NCBI GenBank assembly: GCA_963772225.1
Contig: CAVYWD010000011.1
Coordinates: 434,001 to 498,000, forward strand
Length of the DNA: 64,000 bases
Direction of reading: 5' to 3'
Origin: CAVYWD01 sp963772225
GTDB lineage: Bacteria > Myxococcota > Myxococcia > Myxococcales > UBA5297
Shown: positions 1 to 7,787 of the stretch, one piece after another
Layout: each line of letters opens with the position of its first letter
Position numbering within the stretch: position 1 is the first letter of the stretch
Translations under genes and position numbers: made by a program
Notes under the pieces: generated by a model
What the model was told of the DNA's origin: nothing
Seen by the model: only the letters and a program-made list of their open reading frames with translations
Database searches by the model: none

Positions 1-1702
1 GATTCTGGCGGCGCTCGTCTTGTGCTTTGCGACGGCCATCAGCTATGCCGAGCTCTCGAAGCTCTACCCGGGCGCAGGCTCCTCGTACTTCTTCGCGGAG
101 CAGGCGTTTCTGGGCAAGACCAAGGCGTATCGATTTGCCCGCATCGCCAAGTTCGTCACCGGCTGGGCCAGCCACCTCTACTACTGGGTCTACCCGGGGT
201 GCATGGTCGGCGTCACGGCCATCCTGGCGGGATACCTGGCGAGCCAGTTCTGGCCCAACACGTTCAGCGGCACTTATAACAGCCCGCTGTTCATGATCCT
301 CTTCTGCATCGTCTTCGCCCTCGGCGTCGCGTACATCGCCTTCCGCGGAGTGACCGGCACGACGGGCGTCAACGTCGCCATCAACGTCATCCAGATCTCG
401 GCGCTGCTGGTCTTCTCGGTCATCGCCATCTCCTATCGGTACAGCCATCCGGAAGGCTCGAAGGGCCTCCACCTCGTCAACGGCATTCCGGTCGACTACG
501 TCGTGGCCCAGGAGCCGGTCGTCGAGGACGGCAAACCCAAGGTCGACGCCAGCGGCGCCCCGGTCCTCCAGAACAAGCTGGACGCCGACGGCAACCCGGT
601 CCCGGAGATGAAAGACGGCAAGCCTTTGCCCTTCACGCTGAGCTACGCGGCCGACCAGGCGGTCGCCATGGAGCCGATGGACGCAGATCACCCCAAGGAG
701 CTGACGCCGCACTTCAAATTCCACGCGACCGGCTCGTCGGTGCCCTCGCCCCACGGCTTCTCGTTCATGATCATCCAGGCTTGCATCGCCATCCTCATCC
801 TGGTCGGCTTCGAGTCGGTCACGTCGATGGGCGAGGAGGCGAAGAACGCCAAGCGCGACATTCCGCGCGCGGTGCTGCTCTCGCTCGCCATTCAGGGCGC
901 CGTCTGCTACCTCATCGAGTATTTTGCCGCGAATTACTTCCTGAACCAGGGCTACAGCATGGCGGACGCGGGCGCCTCGGGCGCGCCGCTCGGCGACATG
1001 ATGGTGCTCGCCGGCACCTGGCTCTTCGGCAGCTACGCTGCGGGCCGCACCTTCATGCTCGTGCAGGCGTTCACCGTCTTCCTCGCCCTCATCGGCACCA
1101 CGCTCTCCTGCCTTTCCACCGGCGCCCGCGTGACCTACGCGATGGGCCGCGACGAGGAAGTGCCCGAGCACTTCGGCCTGCTCCACGGCAAGCGGCTGAC
1201 GCCCCACCGCGCCATCTGGACGCTGGCCGTGCTCTCCGCGATCATCGGCATCATCTCTTGCTTCATCTACCTGGGCGGCACGACGCCGGCAGTCCTCGAG
1301 CCCAAATACCAGAACCTCTGGTACAGCTTCGGCATCTTCAAGCCCGAGACGTACGCCAAGCTCCCCAACACGCTGGTCGTCGTGACGCTCATTTCGAACT
1401 TCGGGACGTTCCTGCTCTACATGCTCACCTGCATCGTGGCCATCGTGGCGTTCCGCGAGCACAAGTCGTTCAGCGGCTTCAAGCACTTCGTCGTGCCGCT
1501 CTTCGGCCTCGTGGCCAATCTCCTTTGCATGCTCTTCTACCTGGTCGGCCCGTTCACCGTGTCCGGGATGAGCATCAAGGAGCCGTACATCGCGCTCGCG
1601 GTCTGCTTCGCCTGGGGCCTCTACGGCGCGGTGTACTTCGTCGGCGCGAGCAAGAAGAAGGCAAAGCCCGTGTTCGTCGAGAAGCCGGCGGTCACGGCCT
1701 AG
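1..1702 (+). CDS. APC-family amino acid permease, 5' end cut by window edge
   Basis: The frame is open from base 2 of the window, so the true start lies upstream and at least the first membrane segment is missing. What remains is about 566 residues with many hydrophobic helices (for example VAINVIQISALLVFSVIAI and SFMIIQACIAILILVGF). GFESVTSMGEEAKNAKRDIP is the typical amphipathic APC-superfamily loop, which supports a proton- or exchange-coupled amino-acid transporter in the inner membrane. Between two helices, at nucleotides about 440-750, there is a hydrophilic insert of roughly 100 residues rich in D, G, P, K and V that is not usual for the family. The C-terminus is a short basic tail. 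The substrate cannot be assigned. A strong palindrome follows the stop codon. Confidence 0.85.
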   Translation, partial: ILAALVLCFATAISYAELSKLYPGAGSSYFFAEQAFLGKTKAYRFARIAKFVTGWASHLYYWVYPGCMVGVTAILAGYLASQFWPNTFSGTYNSPLFMILFCIVFALGVAYIAFRGVTGTTGVNVAINVIQISALLVFSVIAISYRYSHPEGSKGLHLVNGIPVDYVVAQEPVVEDGKPKVDASGAPVLQNKLDADGNPVPEMKDGKPLPFTLSYAADQAVAMEPMDADHPKELTPHFKFHATGSSVPSPHGFSFMIIQACIAILILVGFESVTSMGEEAKNAKRDIPRAVLLSLAIQGAVCYLIEYFAANYFLNQGYSMADAGASGAPLGDMMVLAGTWLFGSYAAGRTFMLVQAFTVFLALIGTTLSCLSTGARVTYAMGRDEEVPEHFGLLHGKRLTPHRAIWTLAVLSAIIGIISCFIYLGGTTPAVLEPKYQNLWYSFGIFKPETYAKLPNTLVVVTLISNFGTFLLYMLTCIVAIVAFREHKSFSGFKHFVVPLFGLVANLLCMLFYLVGPFTVSGMSIKEPYIALAVCFAWGLYGAVYFVGASKKKAKPVFVEKPAVTA

Positions 1703-1726
1703 GGCGAATTTTCAACCGGTCATCGT

Positions 1727-1760
1727 GGCGCGACCCGGGCTCTATTGCCGGGGTCGCGCC
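1727..1760. terminator. bidirectional hairpin terminator between convergent permease and amt genes
   Basis: A perfect 10-bp inverted repeat, GGCGCGACCC (1727-1736) with GGGTCGCGCC (1751-1760), encloses a 14-base loop. It lies between the stop codons of two convergent genes, so it can serve both strands. There is no long T tract, which is common in GC-rich genomes. Confidence 0.75.
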
Positions 1761-1769
1761 TCACCGACT

Positions 1770-3107
1770 TCAGCCGCGCGGATAGGCGTCCGTCCCCATC
1801 TCGAGCGAGTCGAGCCCCGCCTGCTCCACTTCCGCCGGCACGCGATTTCCAAGCACCCTCTCCATCAGCTTGAAGAACCCGAAGGACGCCCCGAAGACGA
1901 AGCCGACGTTGACCGCGACGCCGATGAGCTGGGCGACGAGCTGGCCGCCGTCGCCGAAGAACAGGCCCCGGACCGGCCCGGACACGCCGTTCCAGCCAGC
2001 GCCGTAGCTGCCGTCGGCCAGCAGGCCCAAGGCGATAGCCCCCCAGGCGCCACACGCTCCGTGAACCGCCACCGCCCCCACCGGATCGTCGATGCGGAGC
2101 CTGCGCTCCAAGAGCCCCACCGTCGACACCACCAGTATGCCCGCGACCAGGCCGATGAGCACCGCCGCCGCCGGGCTCACGAAGGCGCAGGACGCGGTGA
2201 TGGCCACCAGCCCTCCGAGCATCCCGTTGCAGGCCATGGCCAGGTCCGGCTTGCGCAGGGCGAGCCAGACGTAGACGAGCGCGGTGACCGCGCCGGCGCT
2301 GGACGAGAGCATCGTGTTGACGGCGATGAGCGCGATGCGAGGATTCTGCGCGGAGAGCGTGGCGCTCGCGTTGAAGCCGAACCAGCCGAATGCGAGGATG
2401 AGCGTCCCCAGCACCGCCATGGGCAGGTTGTGGCCGGGCATGGCGGCGATGGTGCCGTCGCGCCGGTACTTGCCCCGCCGCGGCCCCAGCACCAGCGTGC
2501 CCGCGAGCCCGGTGAGTCCGCCGGTCATGTGCACCACGCTCGAGCCAGCGAAATCGACGTGGCCATGGCCGAGCCCCCAATTTGCGCCCAGGCTCGACAG
2601 CCATCCGCCGCCCCAGACCCAATTTCCGTAGAGCGGGTAGAGCAGCGTCGACATGAACAGCCCGTAGAAAAGGAACGCCGAGAACTTCCAGCGCTCGGCC
2701 ATGGCACCGGTGGGGATGGTGGCGGCGGTGTCCATGAAGACGGCCGAGAACAGGAACATGGCCAGGTTCGGCGGGTCGTTGGCGACGGTGAGGAGCGCGA
2801 ACTTGGCGGCGCCCACGAGCCCGAAGGACTTGCCGCCCAGGTGGAGCGAGACCTCGCGCGCGCCCGCCTCGGCCGCGCCCAGGGTGGGCCATTCAGGCAC
2901 GCCGCCCAGCATGAGGCCGTAGCCGACGAGCCAGAAGCCCAGCACGCCAACCGGGTAGATGGCGAAGTTCATCGCCATGGTGTTGGCGGCGTTCCGGGCG
3001 CGGGTGAAGCCCGTCTCCACCAGCGCGAAGCCGGCCTGCATGAACATGATGAGGAAGGCACCCATGAGGACCCAGGCCAGGTTCAGCGAGGGCAAGATCT
3101 GCGGCAT
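1770..3107 (-). CDS. amt: Amt/MEP/Rh-family ammonium transporter
   Basis: A 445-residue polytopic inner-membrane protein that conducts ammonium/ammonia. The N-terminal segment ending QAGFALVETGFTRARNAAN is the family hallmark. The two pore histidines are present in SSVVHMTGG and VAVHGACGAWG, so the channel should be functional. About eleven hydrophobic segments are visible and there is no signal peptide. The gene starts 3 bases after the stop codon of an upstream Ser/Thr kinase, so the two are almost certainly co-transcribed. Amt genes usually sit beside a PII gene (glnK); none is seen here. That makes the kinase and the facing phosphatase candidate regulators, which is inference only. Confidence 0.95.
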   Translation of the reverse strand: MPQILPSLNLAWVLMGAFLIMFMQAGFALVETGFTRARNAANTMAMNFAIYPVGVLGFWLVGYGLMLGGVPEWPTLGAAEAGAREVSLHLGGKSFGLVGAAKFALLTVANDPPNLAMFLFSAVFMDTAATIPTGAMAERWKFSAFLFYGLFMSTLLYPLYGNWVWGGGWLSSLGANWGLGHGHVDFAGSSVVHMTGGLTGLAGTLVLGPRRGKYRRDGTIAAMPGHNLPMAVLGTLILAFGWFGFNASATLSAQNPRIALIAVNTMLSSSAGAVTALVYVWLALRKPDLAMACNGMLGGLVAITASCAFVSPAAAVLIGLVAGILVVSTVGLLERRLRIDDPVGAVAVHGACGAWGAIALGLLADGSYGAGWNGVSGPVRGLFFGDGGQLVAQLIGVAVNVGFVFGASFGFFKLMERVLGNRVPAEVEQAGLDSLEMGTDAYPRG

Positions 3108-3110
3108 GCG

Positions 3111-4118
3111 TCACCTCGGCCCGTGCGTCCCGGCGGGGCGCGAGGGCGGTGCGGAGAACCGAGCGCTCAGGTAGACGAGCGCCGTCGCGCCCGCCAGCGC
3201 GGCGAAGACAACCAACGGCAAGAGCAGGCGGCGCGGGAGCCACCCGCCTCTGCGCCCTCGCGCGCTCACGGCCGCCGGGTCGCGCGGCGGCACGGCGGAA
3301 GGATTCTTCAGGTCGGCCAGGAGCTCCTCCGCCGACGCGTAGCGGTGCCGCGGGTCGCGCTCGACGGCCTTCAGGATGATGGCCTCCAGCGACGGGTCGA
3401 AGCCCGGCACGTGGTAGCTGGGCGGCAGCGGGTCCTCGTCGGACTTGGACTGGAGGAGCGCGCGGGGGTTCGCGCTCTCGAAGGGCAAGTGACAGGTGAG
3501 CATCTCGTAGAGCACCGTGCCCAGGGCGTAGACGTCGGTGCGCGGGCCGCCGCGACGACCTTTGATCTGCTCGGGCGCCATATAGTCCGGCGTGCCGACT
3601 GCGTTGGAGAGGCCCATCCACGTCAGGCGCCGCTCCGACTCGAAGAGGGCGATGCCGAAGTCCAGGATTTTCACCCTGCCGTCGGCGGTGATGATGAGGT
3701 TTTCGGGCTTGAGGTCGCGATGCACGACCCCTTCTTTGTGGAGATAGGCGAGCGCGTCGCAGATCTGCCGCGCGATGCCGAGCGCCCGCTCCACCGCGAA
3801 CGGATGCTTGTCGCCCATGAGCGCGCGGAGCGAGGTCCCTTCGATCAGCTCCATCGCCATGTACGTCCGACTCTTGTCGCGGGGCGAAAGCACGCGGACG
3901 ATGTTGGGATGGACGAGCCGTTGGCCGACTTCGTCCTCCCGGCGGAAACGCTCGGAGAAGACGATGTCGCTCTCGAATTGGACGTGCGGGATCTTGAGCG
4001 CGACCGGGCTCCCGGTCTCTCGGTCAATGGCCTTGAAGATGGAAGCCATCCCGCTGCGCGCCAGGAGCTCCGTCAGCTGGAATTGATCGATCGTGTCGCC
4101 GACGACTGGGTCGCGCAT
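3111..4118 (-). CDS. Hanks-type serine/threonine protein kinase with C-terminal membrane anchor
   Basis: Cytoplasmic kinase domain with VALKIP (ATP-anchoring Lys), HRDLKPENLI (catalytic loop), DFGIALF (DFG), GTPDYMAPEQ (APE region) and DVYALGTVLYEML. The glycine-rich loop is degenerate (LARSGMASIFKA has one Gly instead of GxGxxG), so catalytic efficiency is uncertain. After the kinase domain come a basic linker and one hydrophobic segment (LLLPLVVFAALAGATALVYL), giving a membrane-anchored kinase with a short tail outside. I chose the ATG at 4118 because family homology starts right after it; an ATG at 4166 in the same frame is an alternative. It is divergent from a PP2C phosphatase 101 bp away and overlaps the transcription unit of amt. 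Substrates are unknown. Confidence 0.9.
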   Translation of the reverse strand: MRDPVVGDTIDQFQLTELLARSGMASIFKAIDRETGSPVALKIPHVQFESDIVFSERFRREDEVGQRLVHPNIVRVLSPRDKSRTYMAMELIEGTSLRALMGDKHPFAVERALGIARQICDALAYLHKEGVVHRDLKPENLIITADGRVKILDFGIALFESERRLTWMGLSNAVGTPDYMAPEQIKGRRGGPRTDVYALGTVLYEMLTCHLPFESANPRALLQSKSDEDPLPPSYHVPGFDPSLEAIILKAVERDPRHRYASAEELLADLKNPSAVPPRDPAAVSARGRRGGWLPRRLLLPLVVFAALAGATALVYLSARFSAPPSRPAGTHGPR

Positions 4119-4219
4119 CAGGGGACCAAGGACCAAAAATTCATGGGCAAGCCTAGGGCGAGGCACTGGAAATTCGCAACCTTCGCGTCCGGCGGGCGCA
4201 AGGGCCGCGAGGGCCGGCG

Positions 4220-5044
4220 ATGAGCGAGGTCGCGTTCATCGAGCATCAGGTCGAGGCCGCCGTGCTCACCAGCACGGGAACCGTCCGCGACCACAACGAG
4301 GACTCCTGCGGCGTCTACCTGGAAAGCGCTACCTGCGCCGTCATCGCGGTGGCCGACGGCGTCTCGCAGTGCGCGGGCGGCGAGGTCGCGAGCCAGATGG
4401 CCGTCGAGGTCACGGTGCGCGCCTTTCGAGAGGGGCCGCAGGCCCAAGGCGCCGGCAAGCGGCTCTACCGCGCCGTCCAGCAGGCCAACATCGAGGTGTA
4501 CGACCGGTCCATCGCCGTCCCCGAGCTCCAGGGCATGTCTACCACTCTGACGGCCGTAACGCTGGAGCGCGGCGAGCTCACCGCCGTCCACGTAGGCGAC
4601 TCGCGCCTCTACCTGGCGCGCGGCAGGCAGATCACGCAGATCACGAAAGACCACACCGTCGCCGCCGAGAAGGTCCGGTTCGGGCTCATGAGCGAAGAGC
4701 GCGCAAGGACTTCGGAGGACCGCTGCGCGCTGACTCGCAGCCTGGGCCGAGAGCTCATCGTGGCCCGGGACCGCACGGCGCGGCGCATGGCCCAGGGCGA
4801 GGCGCTCCTCCTGTGCAGCGACGGGCTCTACAACGTCCTCTCCGACGCCGAGATGGCGAGACTGATCGACGGCCGAGATGCCGCCGGCGCCTGCCGCGCG
4901 CTCATCGACGCGGCGAACGGCCGCGGCTCGCCCGACAACGTCACCGCTGCCGTGGTGCGCATGGTCGGGCCGAGCCCCGAGCTTCCCCGGCCTCCCGGTT
5001 TCTCGGCCGCGCTGCGGCGGTGGTTGGGCAGGTCCGGCGGCTAG
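4220..5044 (+). CDS. PP2C-family protein serine/threonine phosphatase
   Basis: A 274-residue soluble phosphatase of the PPM/PP2C type. Metal-binding aspartates are visible in RDHNEDS, AVADGVS, VHVGDSRLYLARG and RGSPDNVTAA, plus LLCSDGLYNVLSD. No membrane segment or extra domain is seen, and the length is typical of bacterial PrpC/Stp1-like enzymes. A GAGGG lies just before the ATG. It is transcribed divergently from the adjacent kinase gene, the classic arrangement of a kinase with its counteracting phosphatase, so it probably dephosphorylates the kinase or its targets (inference). Confidence 0.92.
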   Translation: MSEVAFIEHQVEAAVLTSTGTVRDHNEDSCGVYLESATCAVIAVADGVSQCAGGEVASQMAVEVTVRAFREGPQAQGAGKRLYRAVQQANIEVYDRSIAVPELQGMSTTLTAVTLERGELTAVHVGDSRLYLARGRQITQITKDHTVAAEKVRFGLMSEERARTSEDRCALTRSLGRELIVARDRTARRMAQGEALLLCSDGLYNVLSDAEMARLIDGRDAAGACRALIDAANGRGSPDNVTAAVVRMVGPSPELPRPPGFSAALRRWLGRSGG

Positions 5045-5399
5045 TGCCGCCCGCCCAAAGTTCGATCTGGGATTCTCGCGCCGCCCAGGTCGCCGGCCGC
5101 GACCGCCCACGTCCAGCGCCCACGCCGCGCCAACCGGGCGGCGCGGCCCGGCTCATTGCACATTGCAAGAGGTGACGCCGAATCGCCATCGCGCATTGCA
5201 AGGATCGCCGCCCTTGGCCGCGCAGCGAGCTGTGTCCTCACCTCGAGCGCGCGCCGCCGCTTCAACCCCTCCTGCAGTGCGGCCAGCCCGGCCGACTTGC
5301 CACCCCAAGCCGGTGGCGGCCAATCGAGCTCAGGCGCGGCCAATTCATGGTTTCCCGGCTCGGCGCCGCCGGCAGGGGCCTCTTCGCCACTACCCGAGC
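5045..5399. other. 355-bp intergenic region, no supported gene
   Basis: Lies between convergent genes (PP2C phosphatase and ABC-F). A short hairpin GGTCGC/GCGACC at 5088-5104 may terminate the phosphatase gene. Three copies of CATTGCA occur at 5154-5160, 5161-5167 and 5194-5200, the first two in tandem. No open frame here resembles a protein I recognise. Confidence 0.5.
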
Positions 5400-6914
5400 T
5401 CATGGACGGGGCTCTCGGCAAGCCCTGGAAGTCTCCACCCGCCTCGCATCCACGCGCCAGACCGTCCTCGTGCAGCGCGCCGCGAAGTGGTCATCGTGCG
5501 TGACGAGCAGAATCGCACCAGGGTAGGCGGCCAGCGCCTCCTCGAGCCTCTCCAGGGTCGGCAGGTCGAGATGGTTGGTCGGCTCGTCGAGGACCGCGGC
5601 CCAGGCATGCCGCCCCAGCCCGAGCGCGAGCCAGAGCTTGCGCGCCTCGCCGGGCGAAGGCTCCTCCGAGGCGAGCAGCCGCGCCGGGTCGGCCCCGAGC
5701 GCGGCAGCGAGCGAAAGCACCCGGCCGCGCTCCTCTCGCTCCAGGCCGCGCACCTCGTGCAGGAGCGCGGCGCCGGCGCCTGAAGGGAGCTCCTGGGGCA
5801 GGAGCAGGAGCCGCTCGGGAGGCAGCGTGGAGCGCGCGCAGAGCGCGGCGAGCAGGGTGGACTTGCCGGAGCCGTTGAAGCCTTCGAGACGCACCCGGTC
5901 GCCCTGCCGGAGCTGAACCTTCACGTCCTGGAGCAGCAGCGCGGGGCCGGCCCGGAGCTCGGGCTCGTCGAGCGAGAGCAGCACCGGCCGCGGGGCCCGC
6001 TCGAAGCCGAGGAAGACCGAGCGCCCCAGGTCCGCCTCCACCGACACCCGGGGAATCGCCTCGGCCGCGCGCTCCGCGCTCTCCCGCTGGCGCCGCACCT
6101 GTCTGCCGAGCCTGGCCTCCGCCCAGCCGCGCAGGTTCTTCGCGCCCATGGACCGGGCCTCGCGGTCTTTGGGAGCGCGGCCCCGGTTGCTCAGCGATTG
6201 CTCCGCGGCCTCCCGCTCCCGGCGCGCGTCCGCGAGCTTGCGCGATGCCCGCCGCGCCTCCTCCTGCGCGCAAGAGCGGCGGCAAAAGGCCTCGCGCGCC
6301 TGAGCCTCCCAGGCCGCGCGCGCCTTCGAGTAGGGCAGCGCGAAGACCTCCACCCGGCCTCGCACGACCCGAACCGTCCGGTCCGCCAGCGCTTCCAGGA
6401 GTGCTCGGTCGTGCGACACCAGCAGCCCGATTCCGCGAAATCGCCGGAGCGCGGCGACGAGCAGCTCCCGCGCCTCGGCGTCCATGTGGTTCGTCGGCTC
6501 GTCCAGGAGGACCACGTCGGGGTCGCGCGCCAGCGCGGCGCCCACCTGCCACCGCTTGCGCTGCCCGGGCGACAGCGTGCTCCAGCGCGAGAGCCCCTCG
6601 GCATCGAGACCGAGCTGGGCCTTCAGGCGCCTCGCCTCCCCATCGGCTCGCTCGGCCAGCGCCTCGACGTCGGTCCCGGGCTTTTCGAGCACTTGTGGGC
6701 ACAGGGCGATCCGGGCGCCCGCGGGCTCGACGTGAACGCGCCCGCTGTCCGGGGAGAGCTCCTGGGCCAAAAGGCGCAAGAGCGTGGTCTTGCCCGCGCC
6801 GTTCTCACCGACGAGGCCGGACCATCCCTGCGAAAGCTGCAAATCGATTTGATCGAGGATAGGAACCGAGTCGCGAAACGCAAAGGAGACCCGCTCGAGG
6901 CGGACGAAGGACAT
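5400..6914 (-). CDS. ABC-F family ATPase (two nucleotide-binding domains, no membrane part)
   Basis: A 504-residue soluble protein with two ABC cassettes and no transmembrane segment, the ABC-F layout. Domain 1 has Walker A GENGAGKTT, signature LSPGQRKRW and Walker B LLDEPTNHMD. Domain 2 has GFNGSGKST, a looser signature PSPGEARKL and VLDEPTNHLD. The central linker (about residues 205-285) is rich in Arg, Ala and Glu and predicted helical, as in ribosome-binding members. Family members bind the ribosomal E site and act in translation rescue or antibiotic resistance. It is shorter than Uup/EttA types and I cannot assign a subclass. GGAG precedes the ATG by six bases. Confidence 0.88.
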   Translation of the reverse strand: MSFVRLERVSFAFRDSVPILDQIDLQLSQGWSGLVGENGAGKTTLLRLLAQELSPDSGRVHVEPAGARIALCPQVLEKPGTDVEALAERADGEARRLKAQLGLDAEGLSRWSTLSPGQRKRWQVGAALARDPDVVLLDEPTNHMDAEARELLVAALRRFRGIGLLVSHDRALLEALADRTVRVVRGRVEVFALPYSKARAAWEAQAREAFCRRSCAQEEARRASRKLADARREREAAEQSLSNRGRAPKDREARSMGAKNLRGWAEARLGRQVRRQRESAERAAEAIPRVSVEADLGRSVFLGFERAPRPVLLSLDEPELRAGPALLLQDVKVQLRQGDRVRLEGFNGSGKSTLLAALCARSTLPPERLLLLPQELPSGAGAALLHEVRGLEREERGRVLSLAAALGADPARLLASEEPSPGEARKLWLALGLGRHAWAAVLDEPTNHLDLPTLERLEEALAAYPGAILLVTHDDHFAARCTRTVWRVDARRVETSRACREPRP

Positions 6915-7087
6915 GGGGTGCTCCGAGAGCAGGCCGGCGTGCGCCTTAAAAGGCGCAGCGCCGAGGCGGGAGAAGCGCGAAGGCCTTGAGTCTCAGGAGC
7001 GGAAGGTCATGGGAGCGCCGCTCTCGCGGCGCGAGCGGAAGGTAGCCCCGCGCGGGTCCCGGGCGCAACCCTCGAGGGCGACACCTA

Positions 7088-7705
7088 TCAAGATGCGGCG
7101 CCGCTCCCGCGCAGGGCGGCCCGATACTGGCGCACTGCCTGCGTCTGGGTCTCGGCTTTGAGAAAGCTCGCGAGCAGGGCGAGGTCAATCTCGGGGAGCA
7201 CCTCGCTCCTATCGGACGCGGCGTACCGATCACCCCTCAAGATGTGGATGGAGAGCACTTCTTCGCGCCAGAGCCACACCTCGCGGACCCCGAGCCCGAG
7301 GTAAACCTCGAGCTTGTCGAGGCCGCCGGAGGTCCAGATGACCTCGATGGCCAGGTCCGGGTGCTCCTTGGCGCCGCCCACGGCGTAGCACTCGTCGGGC
7401 TCGACGCCGCGCTCGCGAGGCGCGCTGCGCATGGTCATGGAGCCGTAGCCCTCGAGCTCGATCCCCATCACGTCCGCGTAGGCCTCCAGCAACCGGGCGA
7501 AGAGCTTCTTGAGCGCCTCGTGGTTCCGCGACGGGGTCATGAGCTCGAGCTCACCTTGGAGATAGGTCATGCGCGGAACCGGCCGATCGCCTCGAATGGC
7601 GAGCATGGCTTCGAACTGCCACCAGCTCAGGCCGGTCAATATGACGCGCTGATCGATGTCGCTCGGAGGCGGCACAGGAGCGTGCAAGATGCGCGCGACA
7701 AACAT
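7088..7705 (-). CDS. Uma2-family (DUF820) restriction-endonuclease-fold protein
   Basis: A 205-residue protein with the Uma2/DUF820 pattern: an N-terminal helix-turn region, MTYLQGELELMTPSRNHE, EPDECYAV, HPDLAIEVIWTSGGLDKLEVYLGLGVREVWLW. The E...D...E-V residues match the PD-(D/E)XK nuclease-like core. The family is abundant in cyanobacteria and myxobacteria, and its biological role is undefined. No clear ribosome-binding site is seen before the ATG. It stands alone, separated from the ABC-F gene by 173 bp in which I see nothing. Confidence 0.85.
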   Translation of the reverse strand: MFVARILHAPVPPPSDIDQRVILTGLSWWQFEAMLAIRGDRPVPRMTYLQGELELMTPSRNHEALKKLFARLLEAYADVMGIELEGYGSMTMRSAPRERGVEPDECYAVGGAKEHPDLAIEVIWTSGGLDKLEVYLGLGVREVWLWREEVLSIHILRGDRYAASDRSEVLPEIDLALLASFLKAETQTQAVRQYRAALRGSGAAS

Positions 7706-7769
7706 TCGCGAAACCTAGCGCGCTCTCTCGGAGGTGTCACCGCAGGCAAAGGGCCGAGAGCCGTTGAAT

Positions 7770-7787
7770 GGCGGGAGCCTACCCGCC
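7770..7787 (-). terminator. short hairpin straddling the stop codon of the ABC exporter gene
   Basis: GGCGGG (7770-7775) pairs with CCCGCC (7782-7787) around a six-base loop that contains the stop codon. It is the only hairpin seen at the end of the lpxB operon, and there is no T tract. Confidence 0.35.
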
